Below are positions 1 to 8,518 of a DNA stretch of 64,000 nucleotides, piece by piece. The stretch spans positions 1-64,000 of the forward strand of contig NZ_FNYZ01000025.1 of NCBI RefSeq assembly GCF_900109095.1, read 5' to 3'. How positions within the stretch are numbered: the stretch's first letter is position 1; each line of letters starts with the position of its first letter. A model generated the notes under the pieces. The model was not told where the DNA came from and searched no databases. It saw only the letters and a program-made list of their open reading frames with translations. Both the position numbers and the translations under genes were made by a program. The DNA comes from Sphingobium sp. AP50 (GTDB lineage: Bacteria; Pseudomonadota; Alphaproteobacteria; Sphingomonadales; Sphingomonadaceae).

Positions 1-438
1 TTCTGGCGGCCCTGGCCGACCTGTTCATCGCGCGCGGTCCGCCCGCACATATACGGTCTGATAATGGCAGCGAATTTATCGCGACCGCCGTCCAGAAATG
101 GCTGGGCCAGATCGGCGTGAAGACACTCTACATCACGCCGGGATCACCGTGGGAGAATGGCTATAACGAAAGCTTCAACGGGTCGCTTCGCGACGAACTG
201 CTCAACGGCGAGATCTTCTACAGCCTCGCAGAGGCCAGAGTGCTGATCGAAGCATGGCGGCGGCATTACAACACCGTTCGCCCTCACAGCAGCTTGGGCT
301 ACCGACCACCGGCACCGGAAACGGCGACACCGCCATATCCGGCCTCCGGTTCCGCTTCGCTCCACCTCCGTCCGGATATGGCGGCGATGGGCTTAATCCA
401 CTAACAAACCAAACGGTCCACTCGGTGGGGGCAGATCA
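1..438 (+). mobile_element. IS3-family element, right-hand fragment
   Basis: The window opens inside an IS3-type insertion sequence. The transposase frame is open from the first bases to its stop at 404. The element seems to end near 438, where the opposite strand reads TGATCTGCCCCCACC, an end-like sequence of the type found in this family. Beyond it a truncated host gene begins (see 393-569), which fixes the boundary. The left part and left end lie outside the window, so no target duplication can be tested. Confidence 0.7.
3..404 (+). CDS. IS3-family transposase (OrfB), C-terminal part
   Basis: This is the 3' portion of the DDE integrase-type transposase that catalyses strand transfer of an IS3 element. 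The frame runs in from outside the window. The second catalytic Asp lies in SDNGSEF near the start, and the catalytic Glu lies in the WENGYNESFNGSLRDE segment about 35 residues later. It is followed by the typical HYNTVRPHSSLGYRPP tail of OrfB proteins. The first catalytic Asp is not in the window. An internal ATG at 117 gives a shorter open frame, but the domain starts upstream, so 117 is not the true start. The C-terminus looks complete. Confidence 0.9.
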   Translation: MAALADLFIARGPPAHIRSDNGSEFIATAVQKWLGQIGVKTLYITPGSPWENGYNESFNGSLRDELLNGEIFYSLAEARVLIEAWRRHYNTVRPHSSLGYRPPAPETATPPYPASGSASLHLRPDMAAMGLIH

Positions 439-569
439 ATCTCCTGGGCGCCCGCCAGGATCCGGGCGATGCTGACGGCATGGCCCGACGCGCCGCTGTT
501 CGATGTCAGCGTGGCGCCATGTGACGCAGGCCCGTCTTCCTTGTTCGTAGCGATGATCTGTTCCGTCAC
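393..569 (-). pseudogene. 5' fragment of an unknown gene, truncated by the IS3 element
   Basis: A GTG codon at 569-567 lies three bases after the stop of the lipoprotein gene upstream. It opens a frame of about 45 host residues (MTEQIIATNKEDG... to ...GAQEID). The frame then crosses the IS3 end at about 438 and stops at 393 inside the insertion sequence. The tight spacing and the residue mix (hydrophobic ARILAGA near the end) suggest this is the start of the next gene in the island operon, cut by the IS insertion. The product is not recognised. It is shorter than most ORF cut-offs and easy to miss. Confidence 0.5.
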
Positions 570-572
570 AGT

Positions 573-1853
573 CTAGGAAAGTGTGCAGGGCGTTGGGGTT
601 TCCTTGTCCTCGCGACCGGCATTTTCGGCGCTCGGGACCAGCTGGCCATATTGGGCGGTTGAGAGGGTCTTGAAGCTGCCCCCTACAAGAAAGCCTATCT
701 TGCCATTGGCGAGTTTGCCGCCCGGTGGCACCGTTTGACGGAGCCATTCACGAAAGGCCGTCGCCTCTTCAAGGGTTGCGAATATCAGGGAGCTCGGCTC
801 GCCGTTCTTTTTGAAGTGGAGAGTGTAGTCGCCAATCCCGATGACATAGCCAGGCTCATAGGGCGGTTGAGAGAAGAGAAAGGGTACCTCGGCCGTGCCG
901 GTCCGGAACTCGACCGCATCGTCGGACTCGCTGAATGTGCTGCCGCCACCGTTCGTGATGTGGCGGATGCGATAGGTGAGTCTGGCCTTGCCGCAGACTG
1001 GCTCGCGCTCGAAGGCGATCGGTGCATAGAGGCTGGCCGCGATCAGGCTGACCGCGTCGGGCCTCGCCGGCTGTTCATCCTTGCCCCTGCTTTCGATCGA
1101 CAGATCGCTGAAGGTGGACAAAGGGCTTGGACGCAGCATGAGTCGGTCGGTCTTCAGCACGACGTCGACCGACAGATTATGTGCTAGGCTCTCACGCCAG
1201 CCGGCGGTCTCATAGAGCCACGCCATACCGTCATTGTCGACGGCCGCGTCGAATTCCGATGTATCCTTGAGCTGCACCTCCCGCGCCGTCGTCTGGCTAC
1301 TCTCGCCAGCCACGCTCAGGTCGGGAAAAAATTTGGCAATCTTGATCCCGGACTCGATCGAGACCTTACTGCTGCTCGTGTCAGTGAGTTTGCCCAGGTC
1401 GATGACCTTCTGGCCGTTGCTGGCCTGCGTCCAGGTCGCGACTTTCCAGCGATTAGGTTGAGCGGGGTGTACCTGCAAGGAGACCTTGATTGCATCGACA
1501 CGGTCCCCGGGCGGAAGAAAGTCCTCCGGCTGGATAGCGATGACGAGGTGACGCGTGATACTGTCGCGCACGATGACTGATTTGCTGCCGACGCCTGCCG
1601 GCTTGATGACAGTCGGGGGCTTGCCCTTGGTCTGCTCGATGAGCGCGGCCTGCCCGCTGTCACTGAGCGCTGTGATGGCGACGCCGCCTGGCGTCGAGGC
1701 CACTTCGCTGGTTGATACGGAAAGGACCATTTTGGCCGCAGTTTCCGATGTGCGGGCGACGCTACTGTAACGGTTCTCGATGACCGCCTTTTGCCCACCC
1801 AGCGCTGCGCAGCCCTCCAGCAGCAGGAGCACTGATACCAAAGCGCGCCTCAT
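573..1853 (-). CDS. Putative lipoprotein of unknown function
   Basis: The protein has about 426 residues. The start chosen is the ATG at 1853: AGGAGA precedes it by seven bases and it overlaps the upstream stop as ATGA. A longer frame begins at 1898, but that start is inside the upstream gene. The N-terminus MRRALVSVLLLLEGCAALGG is a lipoprotein signal with lipobox LEGC, so the mature protein should begin at Cys and sit on a membrane. The rest looks mostly soluble and beta-rich, with no motif I recognise. It is translationally coupled to the small protein upstream and ends three bases before a gene truncated by IS3. It belongs to the minus-strand island downstream of ietAS. Confidence 0.65.
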   Translation of the reverse strand: MRRALVSVLLLLEGCAALGGQKAVIENRYSSVARTSETAAKMVLSVSTSEVASTPGGVAITALSDSGQAALIEQTKGKPPTVIKPAGVGSKSVIVRDSITRHLVIAIQPEDFLPPGDRVDAIKVSLQVHPAQPNRWKVATWTQASNGQKVIDLGKLTDTSSSKVSIESGIKIAKFFPDLSVAGESSQTTAREVQLKDTSEFDAAVDNDGMAWLYETAGWRESLAHNLSVDVVLKTDRLMLRPSPLSTFSDLSIESRGKDEQPARPDAVSLIAASLYAPIAFEREPVCGKARLTYRIRHITNGGGSTFSESDDAVEFRTGTAEVPFLFSQPPYEPGYVIGIGDYTLHFKKNGEPSSLIFATLEEATAFREWLRQTVPPGGKLANGKIGFLVGGSFKTLSTAQYGQLVPSAENAGREDKETPTPCTLS

Positions 1854-2236
1854 TCGCCATCTCCTGTGACGCTGTTGACGCCCTGCTTGCGAACCCATGA
1901 TCGCACGGCCAAACCCATGGTGAGCCCGCTGATAAGCATCGCGAGCGGCAGGGCTAGGCTTCGTCTTCCTCGGGTCGGGTCTTGACCTAATCCATCGTCG
2001 GAGCCGAGCATGTGCGGGCCAACCGGTGTGAGTTCGTAAATGGCCCCGCGCTCGCTGCCGAGGGGATGGTCTTCCCTCCAGACACGATCGCCAAAGTCCG
2101 ACTTGGCCCAGGCCATGAAGTCGCTGCTCAGGACGCTATACTGCCTGCAGAAATCAAGTGTACCGCTTCGGCTCACGCACCATTGGTCAGCGTGAACCTT
2201 TTCCTGATAATTGTCGAACATGAGCGCGAAGACCAT
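1850..2236 (-). CDS. Hypothetical protein with C-terminal membrane segment
   Basis: The protein has 128 residues and is not recognised. The ATG at 2236 is preceded by GGGGGA at six bases. Residues about 1-90 are polar with several Trp and Tyr. Residues about 92-112 (LALPLAMLISGLTMGLAV) form one hydrophobic segment followed by a short Arg/Lys tail, which fits a C-terminal anchor. The stop overlaps the start of the lipoprotein gene (ATGA), so the two are probably translated together and may act at the same membrane. A 490-bp gap separates it from the 733-codon gene upstream. Confidence 0.6.
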   Translation of the reverse strand: MVFALMFDNYQEKVHADQWCVSRSGTLDFCRQYSVLSSDFMAWAKSDFGDRVWREDHPLGSERGAIYELTPVGPHMLGSDDGLGQDPTRGRRSLALPLAMLISGLTMGLAVRSWVRKQGVNSVTGDGE

Positions 2237-2728
2237 AGCAAATCCCCCATCGATGCTATGTTGAGTATGGTAGCGGAAAGTCTTCCCCGAATGAATATCG
2301 TTTCGGATCTATTTCGGCATTTTTTGTTTCCCGGCCATGCGCCAGCATATTGACCGCAGCCACTTGATTGCAGAGACCCTCGCCCATGCATCTTTGCGGA
2401 CGGTCGGTATGAGAGCATGCGGCGGGGCTTGGGCTTCGCCTGAGCCTTCAAGGGATGCGTGCTCGTCAGGGCGGCAGGCTTCAGGGAGCCGGGGGAGCTA
2501 GGGGTGATTGCCCGCTGCACGGGCAACGTCGCTTTCATCTCCGAGGCGCTGCGCGCCGATCCGACCCAACTCCCGCTTCGCGGGATCTCGGCCCTTTGGG
2601 CGTCGATCGATTGCCGGAAGGGGAAGATCGCGCGGGTTAGGAGGCTTTGGCTGCATAAACGAAGGCGCATCTCGCTACCGGACGAGGGGAATGGTAAAGC
2701 AGGTGATGGGCAGCTTAGCCGACGGACA
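2237..2728. other. Non-coding stretch with clustered hairpins
   Basis: No convincing gene was found on either strand; the open frames here lack start signals or run into neighbours. Three short inverted repeats cluster: TTGCCCG-CTGCA-CGGGCAA at 2508-2526, GGCGC-TGC-GCGCC near 2545-2557, and TCCCGC-TTC-GCGGGA at 2571-2585. They could be a structured transcript, attenuator-like hairpins between operon parts, or a relic of an older element. None has a T-tract, so simple terminators are unlikely. Confidence 0.3.
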
Positions 2729-4927
2729 TCATTGAGGCTTGAGGAGAAGGAGGCGCCAGCCCCGATCGTCCAGGACGACTTGGGCGGTGGCGAAGGCCGG
2801 CATGACATTGTCGCTTGCCCGCTGTCCTTTGATGAGTAGTGGAAGGCGGAACATATAGGTTCCGGCGCCATGTCCATGATCCAGTCTGGCGTGTTCGCTG
2901 ATTTCGACGCGGGCGGGCATGGATAGGATGTCGATGACGGGCTGCTGTGTCGCTAGCCAGTTGAGGCATGCCGGCAGGACATCCCGTTCCACAATAAGGT
3001 CACCTTGTTCTATAGCTGTGATAACATGCCTGAAACGGCGGTCGTGAATAGCGGCGGCCCCGGAAGTACGGCTATAGTGGATCGTTGTCTGCCCATTTAG
3101 TACGTGGCGTAGGAAAGGCTTTCGGCGAACCGACTTGGTCGTGATCAGGATGACGTCGTCGCGCCAGCGACGGCTGACCCGGCTCCGGTATGTGCTGCCC
3201 GCGTTATCATAGTCGAACTTGCAGTCAACAAACAGCCGTAGGTCCTTGCGCTCTACTTCCCAATCATGATCATCGGCAGGGGTTTGAACGATCTCCCAGC
3301 TGCGAGCAAGTTCCTGACCGCACATCGCTGCAAAGCTTTGTGCCGTTGCCCGGTGAAGGGAAACCGTCTGGAGGGCGACGATCAGCTCGCCCTGACGGCG
3401 ACCGCTGCCTTCCTTGAGCTTAATAGTGACGTCTACATTCGGGAGTGAACGTCTGAGATAGGATTTGAAATCGCCTCTTCGCGGCCGGTCAGCATTGACC
3501 TGGATGAGGGCCGCTTGCGCGGAGTGCAACTCGATCTCTGGGTGAAGGAGACGGGCGATCGCATGCTGGAGGAGGGTCGGGGCGGCGCGATCTCCTTTGG
3601 CTGAGCCCACTACACCGCATCGCACCATGCTCAAGGTCCCTTGCGCATTTCCGCTGATCCAACCGACGCAATGATCAAGAGCGAAGCGAAGATGGCGTCT
3701 AGCCACTTCGGTTGATCGCGCTGGACCAAATGGGGAGTTCTGCTGCGCTACGCCGGGGCTACGGTCGCTGAGAAACCAGATCGCGTCCCACGGGGCTTGC
3801 AGCCATGATGGAGCTTCGCTCTCCGGCACCGATGGATTGAAGATCGGCTCAGGGAGATGAGGGATGATGGCGGTGACCCGCACACCCTGGCTGCTATAGC
3901 GATCTGCAAGATCATAGGCCGAGCGACACACACCCTCCGCCCCTTCGTTCAATTCGAAAATGACGACCAGCTCCTCGGGATTGCCGAGATCCAGCAGCGA
4001 GAAGTCGCCGGGTACGCGCGAATCATAGACCGGTTCGCCGTCGCGTATGATCAGCATCGGCTCGATCATCTGACCGCTCGGCTGCGGGATGCTTAGCGCC
4101 ATATTGTGGGCCGTATCGGGTATCTTGAAGATCGACCGCGCCAGTCCCTCGGCCATGCGGCCGATGGCGATGATGACGCGCCCGATGAGAGTTTCCTGCG
4201 GGGCAATCGCTGTCTCGGCGCCTGTTTTCGCGATCGCCAGGGGGACCAGATGAAGCCGATCGCTTCGCATATCGAAGGCCTCGCGTACGGCCTTGGTCCG
4301 CTGATCGAGCTCCTCCCGGGTGCCACTCGCCTGGTCGAAGAGTGCAAACAACGGAGCGGCAAGGCATATCGTCAAACCACCGGCGTGTGTCCGTGTCTCG
4401 ATGGCGTTCTCCCAATAACAGGGTTCTTCCTCGATCCCATGATCGGCAGCGATCTCCTCGACGGCCTGTCTGACTACAGTCGGCAATATGACCAGATCCC
4501 GCCAGGCAATGGCGCTGCGTGGTGCAATGTCGCCCATATGCGCGAACGCCGCTTTCCACGCGGCTGCAAGTTCGGCCTCGGCATCACAGAAGCGAGCAAG
4601 CTGGACCTGGAGAAATGGGTCATTCGCTTTCAAGATCTCCGGCCGAAGCCGGGTCTGCAATGTCTCACGGGCATCGAAATCGACAGCGCCAGGTCCGTGC
4701 GCGTAGCCCCATAGCGCGAGGTCGCCAACGGCGATCGAGCAGGTCTCGCCCTGCGGCAGATTTTGCAGGTCTTTGGGGAATATCTGGTGGAAGCCGATAA
4801 CCGCTCCGTCCGGACCGATAGTCTGGACGCTAAGGCCGTTGGCGCCGCTCATTTGGAAGACCGGGAGGAGGAAGCCCGTCGGCTCCGCCGTGGGCTTGAG
4901 AAAGCCCACCAAATTAGCCATGCTCAC
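2729..4927 (-). CDS. Large hypothetical protein with FtsZ/tubulin-like segment and possible PD-(D/E)xK nuclease segment
   Basis: The protein has about 732 residues. The GTG at 4927 overlaps the upstream stop as GTGA; TTG 4930 and ATG 4921 are alternatives. Residues about 1-330 are not recognised. Residues about 330-440 (EELVVIFELNEG... to DAIWFLSD) and about 460-550 (a GTLSMVRCGVVGSAKGDRA stretch through ALIQVNAD to GELIVALQTV) follow the order of FtsZ segments: a degenerate G-box region, then the C-terminal FtsZ domain. The glycine-rich GTP loop GGGTGTG is absent. Residues about 575-625 (DWEVERKDLRLFVDCKFDY) have the acidic-x-K spacing of a PD-(D/E)xK nuclease core. Both assignments are by eye. 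It lies in the ietAS island, coupled to the broken gene upstream. Confidence 0.55.
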   Translation of the reverse strand: MSMANLVGFLKPTAEPTGFLLPVFQMSGANGLSVQTIGPDGAVIGFHQIFPKDLQNLPQGETCSIAVGDLALWGYAHGPGAVDFDARETLQTRLRPEILKANDPFLQVQLARFCDAEAELAAAWKAAFAHMGDIAPRSAIAWRDLVILPTVVRQAVEEIAADHGIEEEPCYWENAIETRTHAGGLTICLAAPLFALFDQASGTREELDQRTKAVREAFDMRSDRLHLVPLAIAKTGAETAIAPQETLIGRVIIAIGRMAEGLARSIFKIPDTAHNMALSIPQPSGQMIEPMLIIRDGEPVYDSRVPGDFSLLDLGNPEELVVIFELNEGAEGVCRSAYDLADRYSSQGVRVTAIIPHLPEPIFNPSVPESEAPSWLQAPWDAIWFLSDRSPGVAQQNSPFGPARSTEVARRHLRFALDHCVGWISGNAQGTLSMVRCGVVGSAKGDRAAPTLLQHAIARLLHPEIELHSAQAALIQVNADRPRRGDFKSYLRRSLPNVDVTIKLKEGSGRRQGELIVALQTVSLHRATAQSFAAMCGQELARSWEIVQTPADDHDWEVERKDLRLFVDCKFDYDNAGSTYRSRVSRRWRDDVILITTKSVRRKPFLRHVLNGQTTIHYSRTSGAAAIHDRRFRHVITAIEQGDLIVERDVLPACLNWLATQQPVIDILSMPARVEISEHARLDHGHGAGTYMFRLPLLIKGQRASDNVMPAFATAQVVLDDRGWRLLLLKPQ

Positions 4928-5755
4928 CAATATTTAACCTTGCCATGTTTGCCCCGCAGCAGCGCTTTTACGACGCTGTAGATGAGCGCGACATTCTCAT
5001 TGGGCCGGCCGCGGCCAAGATGGTCATAGGGTAGGGCCAGCGCTCCGAACCCTTCGATCTTTTTTACAATCTGCGGCTTTGCAAACTCTTCTGGCAGAAT
5101 CACTGCCAGCGTGTTTTGCGCCAGCGCAACAACCTGCCCGGCTTGTATTTCGATCGTTGATGCCCTGTCGTCGAATTCACCCTTGCCGTTGAACCGGATC
5201 AGCTCCTGATAGGATTTGGCCTCGAAATCCATGACGTCGGGCACGAAGTTTGATGTCGGTCCGCTGCTGAAATATGCCTCGTCGCTGGACCAAAAAAGGT
5301 TCACTAGCCGACCGGGCATGTCTCACAAGGCGTCCAGTTCGAAATCCTCCTTCATCATCCTGTGATGGGTAAAGTCGGCAAGCAAATGATGGTGAAAAGC
5401 GCCGCTGTCGAACGGGAATATGCGTCGCGGGTCAGCCGCATCGGGCTTCATGATGATGCAGATCGGCGCGTAGGCATCAAGGCCGTTGCTCTGTATCTGA
5501 GCGCTCGCCCGATAGGCAGGCCTTCCATAGAAGAAGTAGATTAGCGGCTCTTTGTTGAAGACAGGGCAGGGGACCGGGTCGAGCGTTTCGCTCTCCCATG
5601 ATCGAGCGGAACAGATAGGCATCGGTCAGGTGACTGAGCGGTAGTGGCTTCTCGCTCGGTTCACTCTCCCGAACCATTCTGGCAAAGTCTTGTCTGGCTT
5701 CCCGCACTTCAGGTAGGCCAGGGTGGCTGGCATTTGGCTGTTGTCTGTTCCGCAT
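4924..5755 (-). pseudogene. Hypothetical protein gene disrupted by a frameshift and an in-frame TGA
   Basis: Three pieces read as one protein of about 275 residues. The first (ATG 5755 or TTG 5773 to about 5595) carries PLPLSHLTDAYLFRSIM. After a one-base frameshift near 5595 the second continues SETLDPVPCPVFNKEPLIYFFYGRPAYR to PFDSGAFHH and stops at TGA 5325-5323. The third resumes in the same frame two codons later (MPGRLVNLFWSSDEAYF to YDHLGRGRP) and ends at 4924. The YGRPAYR, PFDSGAF and ILPEEF motifs appear in this order in an uncharacterised bacterial family, from memory. The last piece overlaps the start of the next gene. It could be a true pseudogene, two sequencing errors, or recoding. 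Function unknown. Confidence 0.6.
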
Positions 5756-6021
5756 CCTGGCGTCTATAATCAAGCCTTCAACCAGGTGCGAATATTATCT
5801 CAGGCTCAGGCTACCGGTTAAATCAACCCAATGCTGCCGCTGGGGGGCCAGAGGCACGCAATTCGGGCACAGCGTTCGTACTTCGGGTCGGGACTGAGGG
5901 GCAGTCGGCACCATAGGCGAGGACCAAGCTGCTTGGTTGATTGAAATAGTTGCATGGAGCAGCGTAGCATAGGCCGTCATTTTACGGCCAGCATTCCAGA
6001 AGAGGCCGTCTCAGGACATCA

Positions 6022-8499
6022 TCACCGCGTCTCGATGTCAACTTCGGTCTGAGCTTCTATCTGCTGATTGATTTCTATCCAAAGGTCCTGCTCTATGTCG
6101 CCGCCGTCAATCGTGACCACCAAGCTATAGGCCATGCTCCCATTGTTGCGGTCCCTATCTTTGGTAGACTTCCACCAGCCGCCGACCGGGAAGACCGCCA
6201 AAACATTACGATCTGCCAGGTCAGCGGCGTTGCATCGCCACTCTTCAACATGGAGAGATCCAGCTGAGATCGATTTAACCCCAAGCACGCGACCTGGATC
6301 ATCCTGCTCGGCGACAATAGGCATGGTATCGTCATCGTCGTCCAGAGAGGCCAGCGCATTTACGCGCGTCTCAAATTGTTGAGGCCCTTCGTTTCGCCGG
6401 CAAAGATCGAAGCGCAGGCCCGCTGATCTATATCGGGCAGGCGACAATGGCGCGTCCGCGCTTGGATTGGGCTCGATGAAATATGACAGGACGACCCGTA
6501 GTCGAACTTGCTTGTCGCCAAGCGCGAGGAGGGCCTCAGTTGGCCAAGGCAATTCGTAGAAATGGGCCTCATTGACCCGAGAAGTCTCGCCCTTCTTGCG
6601 GACAAAAGGCTGAATCTCGGCCTGCCCTATTAGAGCGACGGTGCTAGAACGGGATCGCAGAGCCCGTTCGATCGAAGGCACCCCATATCCAAACCGTCGC
6701 AGCATAGCCAAGCGTTCGGTCTTACCCGGGCGGGCAAAAAGCGACTTATCCATTTGGGGCGTCCAGCGTGCGCTGCTCACGAGCAGCGCGCGGATGGTTT
6801 CAGGCCACAGAGCGGGATCGTCAGCCAAAATCCTCGCGGCCATGCCAGCCAACTGCGCGGTCGCGGCGCTTGTCGCCCAAGCAAGGGTGAGTGGCTTTGC
6901 TACGGAATTGGAACTGGTCGTAAGCAAAGAGAGCGAGTCGATGCCGCTGACGAGATCATCGCCGTCGATCCCTTTGTTGCCGGCTTCCAGAACAAGCTCT
7001 GGCTTGATCGCAGAAACGCCGCGATTCCAGGTAGCCGAAACGCGACTGTAAGGGCTTAAGGTGCCGATCTCTGCGGCGCAAGGCCAATGCTCGAACCCTT
7101 CGTCGGAGATAGGCCCCTTTTGAGTATATCCTCCCGCCGTCAGAATGTTCCAAGCATGTGCGGGATCTTCAACCTCATAGCTGTCCCAATCCTCCAGGGC
7201 TCCATGTTTAAGGCCATCGGGAAGATTGCCGGCCGATACGCAAATAAGGCGGGGACGCAGGTCATCCAGTTCCTCTCCGCCAAAGGCCAGCACATCGAGA
7301 GACGCACTCCAGCTAGTGGCGCGTGGACCGTAGACGTCGCGCTGCGTGACTGCCATGCAGAAGATACGCTCTCGCGTCGCCCTCGAAAGTTCGGCGCGAT
7401 AGATTGCCTGGCGCGTCACGAGGCCATAGCTTCCCGGCTCGGTCGCCTCAAAGCCATGAGGCGCCAGCAATTTTACGGATTCTCCGACAAAAGGGATCGT
7501 AATTGCATCGGTCGAGGGAAGTATTGCTGTAAGATCCCCGAACAGTGCGAGACCTGCCATTTCGCTGCCATGCCCATGATGATCATCGACGCCCCAGGCA
7601 GGTTTCACGCTGTGAAGATCATCCGTTGCAAATACAGGTGCCAGTAAGGGATGCGCACGATTGACTCCGGTATCGAGCATGCAGACCGCGACCGCGTCTG
7701 CGTCTTCGGCATGGTCTAGGCGTTCCGCTACGCTAGCTATCCAGTCATTCTGATCGTCGCGCCCTTCGCCACTTGTGAAAAACGACGCATCATCTCGGCC
7801 CAGGCGAAGTTCAGCCACCGCGTCGCAACTAGCGGCTATTCGCGCCATCATGGCCCGGTCAGTGAAAAGAAACAGCACCTCGCGTTCAGCAAAGCTCAAG
7901 CGTCCTTGCGCGACCGTGGCCCCAGTCGCTTCGGCCTTTGCAACGAGATGGTCCACCCGGTCGGGCCAGCACCAACATTCCCACCAGGTCAATACATCAC
8001 TTGCTGGCAGGGGGCGCCGATCGACCCATAAAGACGTAAGGCGGGACGCGAAGAGACGCTCGATCGCTGCAAATCTGCTTTCATGGGCCGGCCGCTGTCG
8101 CGCGCCCCGCCTGTCGCGATATTCGTCCAGTTTCTCCTTGAGGAATGTCCGGGCCGTGTCAGGTACGAATAGCGTTCCGCGCGCTGTCCCGTCCGATTTG
8201 CGATCGGCCGTCGCCAGTCTAATCCCTTGCGTCGCCCATGTGAGATCGGGCAGCGGCTGATAAGGCAATGTCTCGAAATCGAGGTAGGTGCCGGCGTTGC
8301 CGGCCGGACTACCGTCGCGGGACGAAACGAGACTCGTCATGTCGGCCCAGGCAGTCGCAAGCTGTCGTTTTAGGTTTTCCGCATGCTGTTCGGTTGCGCG
8401 CTGGACGCCATCGCGCGGACCTTGGTTCGGGCGCTGGTAGGGCTTGGCGGTAGCGAAGGCATCAATATTCAGATGAGATCGATCAAATGGTGAAGGCAT
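6022..8499 (-). CDS. ietS: IetS-type subtilisin-like serine protease (S8)
   Basis: The protein has 825 residues and is a subtilase partner of an AAA ATPase. The catalytic triad is visible: Asp276 in VCMLDTGVN, His310 in HGHGSEMAG, Ser544 in ATSAAT, plus oxyanion Asn425 in CVSAGN. The usual GTS before the serine reads ATS. About 250 residues precede the protease domain and about 260 follow it. No signal peptide is seen, so it should act in the cytoplasm. ATG 8499 follows the ATPase stop by 19 bases. In the Agrobacterium pTi-SAKURA pair ietA-ietS, the protease is the toxic component restrained by the ATPase; homologous pairs were later reported as anti-phage systems. Order and orientation match here. 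Confidence 0.85.
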   Translation of the reverse strand: MPSPFDRSHLNIDAFATAKPYQRPNQGPRDGVQRATEQHAENLKRQLATAWADMTSLVSSRDGSPAGNAGTYLDFETLPYQPLPDLTWATQGIRLATADRKSDGTARGTLFVPDTARTFLKEKLDEYRDRRGARQRPAHESRFAAIERLFASRLTSLWVDRRPLPASDVLTWWECWCWPDRVDHLVAKAEATGATVAQGRLSFAEREVLFLFTDRAMMARIAASCDAVAELRLGRDDASFFTSGEGRDDQNDWIASVAERLDHAEDADAVAVCMLDTGVNRAHPLLAPVFATDDLHSVKPAWGVDDHHGHGSEMAGLALFGDLTAILPSTDAITIPFVGESVKLLAPHGFEATEPGSYGLVTRQAIYRAELSRATRERIFCMAVTQRDVYGPRATSWSASLDVLAFGGEELDDLRPRLICVSAGNLPDGLKHGALEDWDSYEVEDPAHAWNILTAGGYTQKGPISDEGFEHWPCAAEIGTLSPYSRVSATWNRGVSAIKPELVLEAGNKGIDGDDLVSGIDSLSLLTTSSNSVAKPLTLAWATSAATAQLAGMAARILADDPALWPETIRALLVSSARWTPQMDKSLFARPGKTERLAMLRRFGYGVPSIERALRSRSSTVALIGQAEIQPFVRKKGETSRVNEAHFYELPWPTEALLALGDKQVRLRVVLSYFIEPNPSADAPLSPARYRSAGLRFDLCRRNEGPQQFETRVNALASLDDDDDTMPIVAEQDDPGRVLGVKSISAGSLHVEEWRCNAADLADRNVLAVFPVGGWWKSTKDRDRNNGSMAYSLVVTIDGGDIEQDLWIEINQQIEAQTEVDIETR

Positions 8500-8518
8500 A
8501 TCCTTGGCTGCTCACCCT

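Noticed and set aside
2173..2877. A 234-codon minus-strand frame across the gap after the 733-codon gene
   Set aside because: It overlaps two better-supported genes in another frame, is rich in Ser/Pro/Arg as shadows are, and lacks a ribosome site.
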